A stretch of 64,000 nucleotides of DNA from Torymus aiolomorphi (GCA_036365515.1 CM070876.1:92563800-92627799), one strand, 5' to 3'; positions 10,496-22,695 are shown, numbered from the stretch's first letter. A program made the numbers and translations. Notes: generated from the letters alone by a model not told the origin.

Positions 10496-11137
10496 TAAAA
10501 TAAATTATTAAATTTCATAAATAATTGTAAACAGAAAATACAAGTAATATCTTTTTATATCTTTTTTATATCAATGTAAATACATTTTTTTGTATATAAT
10601 ATAATGTACATAGGAACCATGAACTAATACAAAGATTATTTTATAAAATAAACAACTTTTTTCTTATAGTAAATTAATACCACTGGTAAATCTCTTCACG
10701 CTATAGTGGTAATAAATTAAAAAACCAACTTTTTTTATAGTAAACTTATACCGCTAGGGAACTCTCCGCACTCTATTGTAACAATAAATTAAAATACAGA
10801 ACTTTTTTTAATAATAATTTAATACCAGTGGTAAGTCGCCCTGCTAAAAACAAGGAATTTTTCTGATTTTTTCTGCTTTACACTTAAGGGGGTCGGACAC
10901 CTTTAGAATGACGAAAAATCAAAATTTTTTTTATTACATATTTTACTAAAAAAACACTTGTAGAATATGACCCAATTAGTTTTAAAGCATTATCTATTTT
11001 TTTTAAGAATATACACAAAACACTGATAAAGCTTTTCATTTATTTTTTGTTCAAATTACATTCTTCCCTTTGTATACATAATTATATAATCATATATTAT
11101 TTCTACTAATTTTTTTTCATTTCACTGTTCTTAATAT

Positions 11138-12662
11138 TGTAACGGGCTAAAAGCTGTCCTCGGTGCGCTATATCTCAACGCGGACTTGCCGATGAACGGC
11201 GCAGCAATTGACAGGCGCGAGCACTTACTCGTGCCAACCCTCGACGATTAGCGGCCCGTCAGCTCCGTGCTGTTGCTCGCCGTCGGCTGCTTTCAGCAGC
11301 AGCCGCACCTTTTCGACCCGTTGCAACGCGCGACTTCGTCGTCGCGCGGTCTCTCGAGTGTGCTGCCCCAGCTGCTCAGTTATCACGCGAGTACTACGTA
11401 CTCGCGACCGCGGAGGCCGGCGGTATTCTTCACCGTGCCACCGAATAGGAAATTGAAAGTAGGATGCGTGAAATAATACGCGAACAAGTAAAAGCAACGA
11501 ATTATCTTTATTGCCTCTGGAGGCTGTTGACTATTTACACGCGCGGCGCGTACTCTAGGTACGCGCCGATTCGGGTGGTGCGCCCGCGCACGCGAAGTAC
11601 GTGTGTGCGCGGTTGCACACACGTACGCGCAAAAGCGACTCGCGCCGACGTAGGTCGAACGCCGCGCGGGTCTCGCTCCCCGGACGCTCGTCGTCCGCCG
11701 GGGGAGCACGCGATCGCCTGGCCAGGACTTACCTCCGTAGCCTATAGTCAGGGCTTGAGCGGACCCTCTCGACGGTGTCGGCTGCCGTGCGCCGCGGCGT
11801 CTCTCTTCTCTCTCTCTCTCTCCTCTTCTCTCGGCCGCGGGGCTCTCGCTCTCTCTCTCGCTCCCGCGAGTCGGCTCGGCCGTAGCTGACTTCAGCCGCG
11901 ATGCTCCCTTCTCACTCGCTTGAGCTCTCGGCCGCGGTTGAGCGTGGCTCTCTCTCCCTCTCTCTCAACCACGAGGGAACGTGGCTCTCGGCGCCGTGCT
12001 GCGTCACTGTCTCCTTCGCTGCACTATTGCACCGCTCGTGGCGGCGTCTCTCTCTCTCCCTCTCGTGCACTATACTCTGACTCTCCAAGTCTTCGCGCAC
12101 GGGGGACGAGCAACTGCCGCAGCTACGGCAGAAGCGATACTGCCGGGCTCTGTCTCTCGCTCTCCTTCCCGCTCGCGCAAGGTTGTCGCGAGTTTTCATT
12201 TCGGGGCTCATTTGTGTCGTAGTTGCGCTCGGTACTTTTCGCACAGCTACACGTGCGAGCAACTACACACACACACACACGCAAGCCTCAGGAGTCATAC
12301 GAGGACAAGCCCGACTCTACTTGCAATTCTCATGCCGCAATTGTCGGCCTTGCCTTCTCCAAGGCCGCGGTATGTTTATGTTTTCAGTCAACTACCTGTG
12401 TGTATACCGTGCGTCGGAGATCGGCTCGATCCGAGCTCCGTGTTCGCGCACATACACACACACAGACGCGCCTGCCGTTACAATATATTTAAAATTCTCA
12501 CTCTAAATATCTGTCTGTATATACTTTAGAAGGTCCAAAAATAATATTTTAAACATTAATACAAAGATAAAAAATAAATAATATAATTTATGGACGGTAT
12601 TTTTGACAAAAATAAAAATTTGATTTTAAAACTTATATAGCAGTTAAGTTGGCACCGTAACA
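11138..12662 (+). other. GC-rich block; candidate solo LTR
   Basis: The block starts TGTAACGGGC, the same ten bases that start the gypsy LTR at 44179, and could end at GGCACCGTAACA (12662). Positions 11140-12480 are strongly GC-rich with CT-rich tracts and a short (CA)n near 12262. Many overlapping open frames on both strands come from composition and the scarcity of stops; none shows a family. There is no matching 4-6 bp target duplication, so the LTR reading is weak. A CpG-rich promoter or untranslated region remains possible. Confidence 0.35.
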
Positions 12663-12717
12663 ACCTGACTTATCAACGACAGCCTCTTACAGGCTCACAG
12701 CTCCCTCCTTTTTGTAA

Positions 12718-12934
12718 CAGTGAATCCACATTGCATGTCGTATGCCGTATGCCGTATGCCGTATGCGGTCAGAAAAATAGTTGTTGTCCGAAATCTATAA
12801 TATTTATAACTCTATGGTTACAATTCCTATAGGATTTATAACCATAGAGTTATAAATCCTATAGCTTTCAGACAACAACTTTTTTTCTGACGGCATACGG
12901 CATACAAAATACGGCATGCAATGTGGATTCACTG
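12718..12934. mobile_element. 217-bp MITE with TAA target duplication
   Basis: Termini CAGTGAATCCACATTGCATG and its reverse complement are flanked on both sides by TAA (12715-12717 and 12935-12937). Subterminal tandem GTATGCC repeats follow, and a central perfect dyad GGATTTATAACCATAGAG/CTCTATGGTTACAATTCC is present. A three-base TAA or TTA duplication is typical of PIF/Harbinger, which is the likeliest source, although CAGTG ends are also seen in Tc1/mariner elements. Confidence 0.75.
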
Positions 12935-13243
12935 TAACAGAGCTGATTTTAACATATGTAAAAGTTCGCAAGCAATGTAAACATGCACAGCTGTCATTTC
13001 ATATAAAGACTGTGATATCAGCATCAGCACCTTTTTTATACAAAGTGTTGTTCTTAATTTTCATTGTTTCCAACGGATTTTGGAGTAAGCATTTAGTGTA
13101 TTATAATACGTAAAGGTATTTTAAATCAGTTTTTAAAAGTGTTTGAAAAAATAATACGTGTGACAGTTGAATTAATGTTTTTACACCACTCTAACCTCAA
13201 AATCATAACTTTAATATGATTATTCGGCTCTCGTGGTGTAAAA

Positions 13244-13360
13244 TACGGTACGACACTGGTGCGTAAGGTGATTTTTACCGCATTCGACTTTTCGCACTCG
13301 CTTCGCTCGTGCGAAAAATGTCTCCTGCGGTAAATAATCACCTTCCACACCCGTATCGTA
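13244..13360. repeat. Hairpin MITE related to 929-1042
   Basis: The arms AAGGTGATTTTTACCGC and GCGGTAAATAATCACCTT and the inner GACTTTTCGCAC/GTGCGAAAAATGTC surround a TCGCTTCGCTCG loop. The outer ends TACGGTACGACAC and CGGGTGTGGAAGG-type pair, and the right end GTATCGTAATGTACTA is shared with the hairpin at 929-1042. Confidence 0.65.
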
Positions 13361-14204
13361 ATGTACTATAAAAATAGCTTTTAGTACTTGAACTTTTATT
13401 GGAAACTTTATACTTAAAATAACAGGGATTGATACGAAAGAAAAATTAAGTCTATATTGACTATTAGAAAAAACATTTAGTGACAGATTTAAATCAACTT
13501 TTAAAGGAAGCGAAATATATGCTATTGTGCAGAGAAATCTTATGGAACATTCGCTTCTGCCAGAAAGATACCATTATCAGCCATTGCCTGAATCTCACTA
13601 TGATATAATTGACATTTTATTTTCTGAAGTAAAAACAGTTATGTACTGCAATAAATATGTATCAGTCGTATTCTCTTTATTAAGTAATAATATTATATGT
13701 GAAAAAGAATAATGAAGGACAAGTAAAGAAGTTCACCTTATCAGACATTAAAAGAAGATCAATATAGGAATGTTGCTGCTATAAACATTTTTTTCAAGCA
13801 TTTGGCTATGGCGATACTGGCTTTATAACATGCATGAAGAATTTTGGATTTCTCAACACATTCTTTATTTACCTCAGTATACGTATAAGAATCTAGTATA
13901 TGTGATAAAGATTATTAAAAACATATGGATTTAAAAGCACCAAAGGATCTACCTATTAAACCACTTAACAAACTTGACTGACTGATGTGGATATGACTGT
14001 TAGGCGTGCTCATAGCTTACAAGTCTGATAGATCGTATACTGAGGTACCAGAATATTTGTTCTAATGTAAAATATTTTGAGCGAAAAACAATATTTTTTT
14101 GTATTTCAGGGCAGAGATGGAGTTAAGAAATAAAGAAGAAGAAATAAAGAAGTATTTTAGTAATTTTATCTTTAAAGCTGTTTTCTACATAATGTAAAAT
14201 TTTG
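13361..14204. other. Gene-free stretch inside the TTAA element
   Basis: A plus-strand open frame at 13527-13712 encodes a peptide with a run like LLPERYHYQPLPESHYD. I recognise no family, and it is short, so I do not call a gene. It could be a relic of the original coding region of the host element. Confidence 0.3.
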
Positions 14205-14540
14205 AGCTCTGCCGTCGACTCCAGATTCAGGAACTGCATATATTTTAATGGGAGAGGTCCTAAAATTTTGGTATATTACATGTCTATTGACTGAAGAGTT
14301 GTATGTATCCAATTTTTATTTGATTAAATAATTTTTTATGGTCAAAGATTGCTAAAAAATCTGAATTTCACTTAAATTTAAGATTTTTTAGCAATTTTTG
14401 ATCGTAAAAAATTATTTAATCAAATAAATTGGATACGTACAACTCTTCAGTCAATAGACATATAAAATACCAAAATTTTAGGACCTCTCCCATTAAAATA
14501 TATGCAGTTCCTGAATCTGGAGTCGACGGCAGAGCAAAAA
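14205..14540. repeat. Palindromic repeat, ~150-bp arms
   Basis: The left arm (GCTCTGCCGTCGACTCCAGA onward) and the right arm (TCTGGAGTCGACGGCAGAGC) are near-perfect inverted copies. The loop lies near 14365-14395 and is itself built of inverted GATTTTTTAGCAA segments. No coding capacity is seen. Confidence 0.8.
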
Positions 14541-14986
14541 TTTTGAAATGGCCATATATTTGGTTAAAATCGATCAAAATTTTTTTTTGGGGTCTCATTT
14601 TATCATAAATTGAATATATTTTTAAGATATTACTTCTAAATATTTCTAATTATGAAAATTAATTTTTTTCAGGTCATTTTATGAAGAAAATTGTAAAGGT
14701 GTCTGACCCCTTAATAACAAAAGAACCGTGATAGCTAGAAACTTTTTTTTTTTAAGAAAATATAGGTATTTTAATTCTCTTTCGAACGCTACCCATCAGA
14801 TTCGAATAACTCGATCCTATCATTAAAAAAATCAAGGAACAGTTTTGAGAAAATCGAAAATTTGAAAATAAAACAAAAACGCATCGCCCCAATCAAAAAA
14901 CAGATTTTTGACCCGCCATCACGCAAAAAAAAACAAAAAAAAATGAGACCTGTCCGGTCAAAATCGACCGAGTAGAAGCTGAGATC

Positions 14987-15198
<212 letters not shown>

Positions 15199-15289
15199 TT
15201 TTTTAAAAACCATGTATTTTGATTCCTAACACCTCGGAACACAATTATAACATGTTTTTACAACAACTCAAAAATTTACTATCACAAAG

Positions 15290-15800
15290 CTTCCTCTAGG
15301 GGGAAGCAAAACAAAAATCCTTACTTGAATTCGTTCTAAAAACCGCCTTCTCGCAACCCAGTTAGAGATTAAAAGGTCAACACTTTAACAATTAATTCTT
15401 TTCTTTAATGTATGCCAGTTTTAAATTATCATAGAAAATATTGTCTACCATTCTGCTATCGTAAGGAAGTCGCGTTAAATAATCCCTGAATAATAATGAA
15501 AATTCTCAATTGTTTTGCTCAGAAACCGCCATCTCGCACACAGCACAGCACCAAAAATTACTACTTTCAAACAGTAAATAGCTATGGCGGAAAATGCATA
15601 TATTGCATGTATTGCAACCTTAGGAATGTTACCATAAGGAAACCGTGAACAATGATGATGATGATGAATTTAATATAAATATCCATTCTTATTATTCAAA
15701 GCGCCTTCTCGCGAGCCGGCACTAATTAAAAAATAGCGACGCCTTAAATGCAACGACGTCTATTGTATAAGGGATAGATTAACATGGAAACGGCGGACCA
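15290..15800. repeat. Weak ~183-bp tandem repeat
   Basis: Three copies of an ACCGCCTTCTCGC-like motif lie near 15342, 15528 and 15708, each followed by a partly conserved stretch. Divergence is high, so this is tentative. A (GAT)n run sits at 15653-15666. Confidence 0.4.
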
Positions 15801-15824
15801 TGTTATTCATCATAAGGCAGTTAT

Positions 15825-16099
15825 AAGATGGGTATTCGAATAACTTTTTCAAAAGTAATAAAAATGTTTAAAAACGTAATGATCATTATTTACAGTTTTA
15901 CATACATAACATATTACAAAAATAATTCGGTATTTTGTTTAAAAAAAAAATTAATTTTTTAGTTACCTGATTTCTACTTTGCCGGTACTACATTCTTAAG
16001 TTATTCGAATTTAATTAATTAATGTTTTAATGTAAGTTACACATTTATTAAAATAGTGTATAAATAAATAATTTTTACAAATCATTGATATTTCACATA

Positions 16100-16143
<44 letters not shown>
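15825..16143. repeat. Fragment of the 6989-8528 foldback interior plus (AAT)n
   Basis: Positions 15835-16105 match 7870-8150: GAATAACTTTTTCAAAAGTA, AATGATCATTATTTAC, GGTATTTTGTTTAAAAAAAA, GTACTACATTCTTAAG. An AAT microsatellite follows at 16104-16143. No terminus or word array remains. Confidence 0.75.
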
Positions 16144-16144
<1 letters not shown>

Positions 16145-16329
16145 CCTGTAGAATTCGACATATACCCAGGCGAAAATAAAACTTAACAAATAATTCTTAA
16201 TAGGAATATCTAATTTTTTATAACTTTTAAAAAAATTTATAACTCTTAATAACTGTTTATAAAGGTAGGATTTGAGACTATAGTAACAGTTTATAAAAGT
16301 TCTTAACAGTTTTTTTTCTGTTATGTACT

Positions 16330-17145
16330 AATAAATAACTTATCAAATTCAATTTTGAGTAGATATATGAATGCTAATACAGAATATTTATGTAGGAAAG
16401 TAAATATCAATGGTATTACTGATAAGCCTGTTGAAAATAGATGTTTAATGTATTTTTCATGTTTTCACAAAATTCAGCGACAAGATCAATAACATGAGAT
16501 ATATGAATAATATTAAGTTCTCAAATCCATCGGATTGTCAAAAATACAAATTATTGATTTCGATTGATATTTAAAAAATATACAATTCTTTTGAAGCTAA
16601 GGCTTAATAAAAAAACCATATTTTATTTAAACATGATTGCATAAGAAGTATTTGTCTGTGTATTGGAATATGCAATTGCTAAATTGTCTTTCAACTACTT
16701 TAATTTAATTTTTCTATAGTACTTTACTTTCAGTAAAAGAAGTATTTGTCTGTGCGTTGGAATATGCAATTGCTAAATTGTCTTTCAACTACTTTGATTT
16801 AATTTTTCTATAGTACTTTACTTTCAGGTTTGGCACACACAATTACTAATAGATTATTTATCAAATTCGATTTTGAGTAGATATAAGAATGCTCATAGAG
16901 AATATTTATTTAGGAAAGTAAATATAAATGTTATTACTCATAAGCCTATTGAAAATATTGTTGTAAATAGATTAGTATTAGTTTATGATTCCTATAAAAA
17001 AAAAATATTTTTAATATTTTTTTTAACATGTACATTATATTATATACAGAAAAATGTATTTTCTCTTTACATTGATATAATAAAGATATTATTGAAAGAT
17101 ATTACTTATATTTTCTGTTTTCAATTAGTCTGCAATAAAATTTAA
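16330..17145 (+). repeat. Duplicated open segment and 94-bp tandem duplication
   Basis: About 110 bp at 16340-16450 recurs at 16865-16975. Both copies keep the same frame open and encode related peptides (SRYMNANTEYLCRKVNIN and SRYKNAHREYLFRKVNIN). Between them a 94-bp unit containing GAAGTATTTGTCTGTG is tandemly duplicated (16640-16733 and 16734-16827), each copy ending in CTTTACTTTCAG, which looks like a splice acceptor. The downstream frame 16873-17145 is Ile/Lys/Leu-rich and unrecognised. It could be a remnant of the coding region of the large element. Confidence 0.4.
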
Positions 17146-17164
17146 TAATTTATTTTAATAGAAA

Positions 17165-17500
17165 ATTGCAGATGAAATCACATATGAGATCTCATAATAT
17201 TTGTTCAATACTAAATCGTACATGAGATCTCATATGAGATCTCATAATATATTTTTTTTTAAACAAAATCGCAGATGAGATCTCATATGAGATCGCATAT
17301 CAGATCTCGTATGAGATCTCGTAATATATATGTTTTAAGTACAAAATCGCAGATGAGATCTCATATGAGATCTCATATCTGAAATTCTCATATGAAATCT
17401 CACTGAGATCTCATATAGATCTCATATGAGATCTGTGTGAGATCTACATGAGATTTTAATTACGATCTCATATGAGATCTCATATTTAATTTTCACGGGG
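17165..17500. repeat. Right terminal array of AGATCTCATATGAGATCT words
   Basis: This is the inverted counterpart of 10070-10495. It has the same palindromes and the same AT-rich spacers in reverse order, ending ATTTAATTTTCACGGGGG. It has fewer units than the left array. Confidence 0.85.
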
Positions 17501-17509
17501 GTAGATTTA

Positions 17510-19060
17510 AAACTACTTGCCTCTCAATTACATGGGTTGTCCGTCTACGTGTTTCCAGTTTACAATGTGGAAATTCCTTTCCCAGCCTATTTTGGTTTAG
17601 TAATTATTTAATTATTAATTTTAGCTTAATATCCCGATGGGATACTCCACTTTCTCCGTCAAACTCGTTACACCTACCGACTTACGTTTAAATATTATTT
17701 ACTCATGAATTTTATAGATAGTTCGTCATTACATCCTTACTTTTGTGTGTAAATCTCGGTGCCACGCCCTGTTTGGCTAAGAACTAGTTATGTTTGACTG
17801 ATAATCTTATTATTCGCCCGACTGTGCACCTCCAATTTTCTGCGCCAAACTGCGTGACTCCACTTTCAGGTACGGAACTGGCATCCGCCGCCTGTTTTGC
17901 TTTAAGTATTATTAAATTATTAATATTATTAATAATAGCCCGTCTGCGCGGCTCCAGTTTACGGCGTCGAACTCGGTTTTCCTACCTACTTACGTTTAGA
18001 AATCACTACTTGCTTGTTGATTGGATACGTTGCCCGTCTGCGCGTTTTCAGTTTAATATGTGAATATTCCTGCCCCGCCTTTTTCGGTATAGGAATTATC
18101 CAATTATGATTTTTTCTATTAGTAGCCCGTCTACGCTGCTCCACTTTCTGCATCAAACTCGCTTCCCCTATTTACAACTTACGTTTCAAAATAACTTGCT
18201 TATTAATTTTATAGGTAGCTAATTGTTAGCGTGGCTTCATTTTCAAGCACGGAACTACCTTCCCCCGCTTATTTTGGTTTGAGAAGTATTTAATTAATAA
18301 TTATATTAATAATAAATTAATTATACAGTTCCTATTTTGGTTTAGAAATAATTCGATTACTAACTTCATTTAGGTAGCCTGTTTGCACACCATAACTATC
18401 GTGCGTTGAATTTGCTTCCCCGCCAGCTATTGTGGTTTAAAAATTATTCCATTCCGTATTAATATTATTCGATAATTGGTATCAGCCTGCGGGCGCACCT
18501 CCATTTTATACGTAAACTCGCCTCTTATGCCTACTTAGGTTTAGGAATTTTTTGAATATTAAATTTATTGTCAGCCTGCCTGGGCGCCTTCCCTCTTGTG
18601 CGTACAACTTGCTTTTCCTGCCTAGGTAGAAGCGTGTTTTTAATTTTCTATGAACACTCTCAATAAAATAAATTATTTCTTCTAATTATGTTAAAGAGAA
18701 GTGTTTGCAATTTTAGTTATGAATATATAAATACCGATTAAAACTAATAACATTTTTCTTCTATGTTCAAAATGTGAAGCATTTCTTTTTATATTGAAAT
18801 AATATAAGTGTTCCTACCGAGGGTCTACATTTGATGAAGTGTTTCTAGGTGGTACATTTACCTTACTTAGATTTAGAAATTTGATGGATAACTTTACTTG
18901 TAGCCTGTCACCTGCTCCCATTACTATCCTGCGTAGAACTTACATATAAATAAGTTTTTTCAGTTTTTATGCTGGTAAAAAAATGATGTAAGAAGATGTT
19001 ATCGACCCATAATCGAAAGATTTTGTTTTAAGAAGATTAAACACTATGTAATTAGGAAGA
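17510..19060 (+). repeat. Degenerate ~95-bp repeat array, copy B
   Basis: From about 17850 this matches 1150-2370 closely, including CCGTCTGCGCGGCTCCAGTT-type cores, CATCAAACTCGCTTCCCC and the tail GTAGAACTTACATATAAATA. Positions 17510-17850 hold further, more diverged monomers. It lacks the MITE found at 2376-2597. The minus-oriented partner seen at 1-905 is not present here. Confidence 0.75.
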
Positions 19061-19199
19061 ATTATGAACTGTTGAAAAATGTTACAAAATGTATGATTTT
19101 GGACGATATAAAAATAAAAAAATTTGATTGCTAATTCTACACATAATTAATTACAAATAAATATAATGATTTGAGAAATTATTATCAAGATAATTTGTA

Positions 19200-20400
19200 T
19201 TAATTGTAGAGTATTTCTTGGAAATATTGTTTGAACAACTAACTAAGCAAGTTGGACGCGCATAAATAAAAATTGATTGAATATAAGTATATTTTTTAAT
19301 TCAAAGAGTTTAGGAGCAACATTCAAAGTAAATACACTTCAACAAGTTTCACGGATCTAATATTTTTAATGACAATTAAATTAACTTTTTCTGGTATTTT
19401 ATGTTTTTAGTCTGTCATTGTTTGTAAATATAGGCTTGGAAAAAGGTGTAAGAGAAAATTAGAACAACATTTATGAAATGACATACAACATTTATTACAT
19501 TTTATGAAATTCTATGTTTTAAACGTACTTCAGAAATACAATGCAAGAAATTCATTATCGGCTTAGATATTATGGTATTATATTTACTACATGTACTCTT
19601 ACGCTTGTTTTGTAATTCAACATAAATGAGATATTTTATTTTGTTTTTTGAAAATACTTTTAATTTATCAATTACCATAACTTAGTCGCTAAAACAATAA
19701 TGGTATTTATGCCAAACTGCAATGCAAGACTCACAACCATACATATATCGATGATCTCACTTTGGTATTAGTATTAGTGCTAGTGATAATAAAATTTATA
19801 ATTTCAATCTTAATTAAACTGATTTATAGTCCTACTTCTTCGACAAAATGTAGAACACTCTTGTAACTCCAGCCAGTAGTTGCAAACGAATGCCTTTTAT
19901 CAGCAATAAGTTTAAATCAACTATGTGACCAGTTGTGACTTGAATAAATAAAAAGTAACCAAATAAGCATATTTTTTTATTTAAATGATTTCTCCTTTTG
20001 GTATTTTGTTTTTTATCTCTTATTGTTTGTATAATTATAATCGATAGATTTTATTCAATGTATTTTTTAAACTCACTTTAGAAATACTTGGCGAGAAATC
20101 CATCATCCATTTGCACAACATTGTATTATATTTGCTACACATTTTCAATGCTGTTTTTGTAATTTAAAATTAAGTTTCCTAAAACGTTACTTTATACCAT
20201 AATACATCAAATATTAACATATTATAAAACTCTAATAAGTCACTATATAAAAATATTGGTATTTGTACCAAACCATAATGTGAAGTGCACACAGTACATA
20301 TTGTACATGTGATTTACATTCACCTATTTTAAAGAAAATTTTAAGAGAAAAATTCTTACATATTAAAGCTTGATCCCAGCCAGAAGTTGTAGACGAGTCT
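19200..20400. repeat. Old ~600-bp tandem duplication
   Basis: Blocks recur in the same order: TATATTTTTTAATTCAAA (19290) with CATATTTTTTTATTTAAA (19968); GTATTTTATGTTTTTAGTCT (19393) with GTATTTTGTTTTTTATCTCT (20000); ATTATATTTACTACATGT (19577) with ATTATATTTGCTACACAT (20127); GGTATTTATGCCAAACTGCA (19701) with GGTATTTGTACCAAACCATA (20259). Divergence is high. No gene is seen in either copy. Confidence 0.55.
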
Positions 20401-20439
20401 GCTGTAACACAGCACAGAGTATGGAATTACTTTTCACCG

Positions 20440-20970
20440 TAATTAGTAGACATTGCAATGGCACTTGGGGATTATTTTTTTTACATGATGTTCTTCTTGT
20501 TTCTCATATTTTTATCTGCACTAGCCACAAAACTATTCAATAATTATTTAATAATCTGATGGTTGAGAACTGAAAACTTAATGCACATCGGTATTGTCCT
20601 CTTTATGTCTGGTTGTCTTCATGAATAATATTCAGTTTATAGTTCTTTGTCTAATGTGCACTCTGAATGTACCGTCTCATGAAATAAAAAATGCAGCTGA
20701 GATCGCAACTGCACTTGGTGATTGCTTTTTTTTACTAGGTCTAGTTCTTCTTGCTTCTAATATTTTCTTCTTCACTAGCTGCAAAACTATTTTATAATTA
20801 TTTAATAATCTGAAGGTTGAGAACTGTAAACTTAATGCACATTCTTATTGTCCTCTTCATGTCTGATGAGCTGATTGTCCGAATCAGTATTCTTCAATTT
20901 ATACGTCTTTTGTCAATGCATATTCGCATTCTGAATGTACCGTCTCCTCTGAAATAAAAAAATGCACAAA
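20440..20970. repeat. ~250-bp tandem duplication
   Basis: TAATAATCTGATGGTTGAGA and TAATAATCTGAAGGTTGAGA, TGCACATCGGTATTGTCCTC and TGCACATTCTTATTGTCCTC, and GAATGTACCGTCTC mark two adjacent copies. The open frame at 20594-20797 spans the junction and is unrecognised; I do not call it. Confidence 0.7.
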
Positions 20971-21169
20971 GTATCTATTCGAAAAATAATTCAGATTTAT
21001 TGAAGAATATTTTGAGTATTTGATTGATTATCCAAATACACAAAATAATTTAAGTAATAGCATAGGTTACTTATCTGATATTTTCTCCATCGTTTCAAGA
21101 CGTGTTTCTGCATATTGTTCATAATATCAACATCACTTTACTCATTCACTGCAGTTTCTTTAAATTGGA

Positions 21170-21490
21170 GTAATCGAACTTATCCTGCAACTCAACTTGC
21201 CCCAGCGGTTAGACGCCGCGGCCACCGCGGCGGCTGCTGTGGCAGCGAGTTTCGTGGTTTCGCCGCTGTTTGCCACGGCGCATTTCCGTCGTTCGATAGC
21301 TTGTGGCAATTTTGCACAATCGTTTGCCCATCACTGTATTGAGGAGACTCCTCAAAAGTGTCGAAATCTCCTCAAAAGAGCCAATCCATGCCAAAAAATC
21401 TCCTCAAAAGGGTCAATCCATATATAATTTTTATATATATGAAATTTCTACAAATGTCCTCAAAAGGGCCAATTCATATACATAGTAAAA
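21170..21490. repeat. GC-rich patch followed by a CTCCTCAAAAG word array
   Basis: Positions 21190-21290 are GC-rich (CGCGGCCACCGCGGCGGCTG). From 21340 to 21490 the word CTCCTCAAAAG or TCCTCAAAAGGG recurs at least five times, interspersed with CAATYCATA segments. The word resembles GTCCTCAAAACT of the array at 48786-49018. Confidence 0.6.
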
Positions 21491-21544
21491 CTATATAAAT
21501 CTACCCTATAGCCATTTAAAATTGCCGGCAGTGAATTTATAAAG

Positions 21545-21770
21545 AAATGGATGTATTTACGGAAAAGACCCTTATGGAAATAATAAATGTAATAAAATGT
21601 AAGAAATTATATGAAAATGTGTAGAAACGTATGAAAGTGCATATAACTATAAATTGTTCGCATTAAATGTCCGAAAACCAATGGTTTTATACGGTTTCAT
21701 ACAGTTTCATGCAGTTTTGTACAATTTCTTACGGTTTATTACATTTACTCACATTTCTTTTTTTCATTCG
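21545..21770. repeat. Inverted array of ATGAAANNGTA words
   Basis: The left half contains direct words such as GTAAGAAATTATATGAAAAT and CGTATGAAAGTGCAT. The right half contains the reverse orientation (ACGGTTTCATACAGTTTCAT, CAGTTTTGTACAATTTCTTA). The dyad centre lies near 21655. The architecture is that of the other word arrays, with a different word. Confidence 0.55.
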
Positions 21771-21989
21771 GGGAGCAAAGAAAAAATTGGGAATCGTAAA
21801 TGACCGTAAAAATTGCACAAGCAAACTGCATCCGTCTACATTTTTACTGGGAAAGTTATTTCTTTTTATTTGTCAGCATATTTACCAATACAGATATTAT
21901 TATATAAATAATTTATATTATTTAAATATCTTTTTATCCGAATAGGCAATACGTTGACAAGTCATCATAATTCACATTACAGTTATCAT

Positions 21990-22127
21990 GAAATTATGCA
22001 GACTGTCAGCATATGTACTAAAAAATTTACGATAAGTGAAAAAAATTATGTGGACGTCTGCACAAATACCGTAATGTCAGCCTAAATACGGATCGGTTTC
22101 TAGTAATGTCCGCATAGGAAACGTTTT

Positions 22128-22135
<8 letters not shown>
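21990..22135. repeat. GTCNGCATAAAT word array
   Basis: Degenerate words GTCAGCATATGTAC, GTCTGCACAAATACC, GTCAGCCTAAATACGG and GTCCGCATAGG are all in plus orientation and stop just before the (TA)n at 22136-22165. They are close to the words of 4730-5245 and 26270-26445. Confidence 0.6.

Positions 22136-22165
<30 letters not shown>
22136..22165. repeat. (TA)n microsatellite
   Basis: A TA run between the word array and a GGGATATTTC element end. Confidence 0.95.
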
Positions 22166-22166
<1 letters not shown>

Positions 22167-22167
<1 letters not shown>

Positions 22168-22695
22168 GATATTTCAGGTGAAGTCAGCAACTCAAAATTT
22201 TAAAATCGCTCAAAACTCGTTTTCTTTTAATCTTGTATGAAGAAAAAATGTTCCTCAAATTTTAGGACGATATTTGCAAAAATAAAAAAGCTATGCAAGA
22301 TTGAAAATTCAATTTTTTTGAAAGTTTTGATTAAAATCCAAATTTATTCACTTTTTAACTCAAAATCTTGAAACTTTTTGTACAGAACATTGATTGGCAA
22401 AAAGTTTGCTTTTTTTTCTGTAGAATATACCAGTACTTATTTTATGACCCTTTTTGAAAGTCTCTGATTGGCTGCTTCTTAGTATACCTTCATCGAAGGA
22501 TATTGAGGCTGCGGCCGAATATTTTTTATTCGACAAATTTTCTTTTGTATTCTTCTTCGAAAACCCTTCAAAATGCTTTTTTGGTCAATACTGGCAGAGC
22601 AAAGGGAAAAAAGTTACAATTTTTTGAAATATCAAGAAAAATTCATAATTTCAATTTTTGATAACATGATTAACGAAACTGAATATTATTCATGA
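22167..22695. other. AT-rich fragment starting with a GGGATATTTC end
   Basis: Directly after the (TA)n the sequence starts GGGATATTTCAGGTGAAGTC, which resembles the GGG-YATTC termini of the transposons at 26464, 30046 and 34066. No right end or gene is found before the next element begins at 22696. It is probably the stump of another family member. Confidence 0.35.

Larger units (their letters stand above)
10888..14710. mobile_element. TTAA-flanked DNA transposon (non-autonomous)
   Basis: TTAA at 10884-10887 and 14711-14714 directly flanks inverted ends GGGGGTCGGACACCTTTA and TAAAGGTGTCTGACCCC. TTAA duplication is typical of piggyBac and Kolobok-type elements; the GGGG start differs from the CCC start usual for piggyBac. 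The interior carries a GC-rich block (11138-12530), a MITE (12718-12934) and two hairpins, and has no DDE motifs that I can see. It is nested in the element 10070-17500. Confidence 0.7.

Noticed and set aside
11208..12529. Many overlapping Arg/Ser-rich open frames on both strands
   Set aside because: GC-rich, CT-rich composition removes stop codons in all frames. No frame shows a family, start context or domain.
20594..20797. Small membrane-like protein
   Set aside because: The hydrophobic stretch comes from a T-rich tract across a tandem duplication junction; the other copy does not keep the frame.
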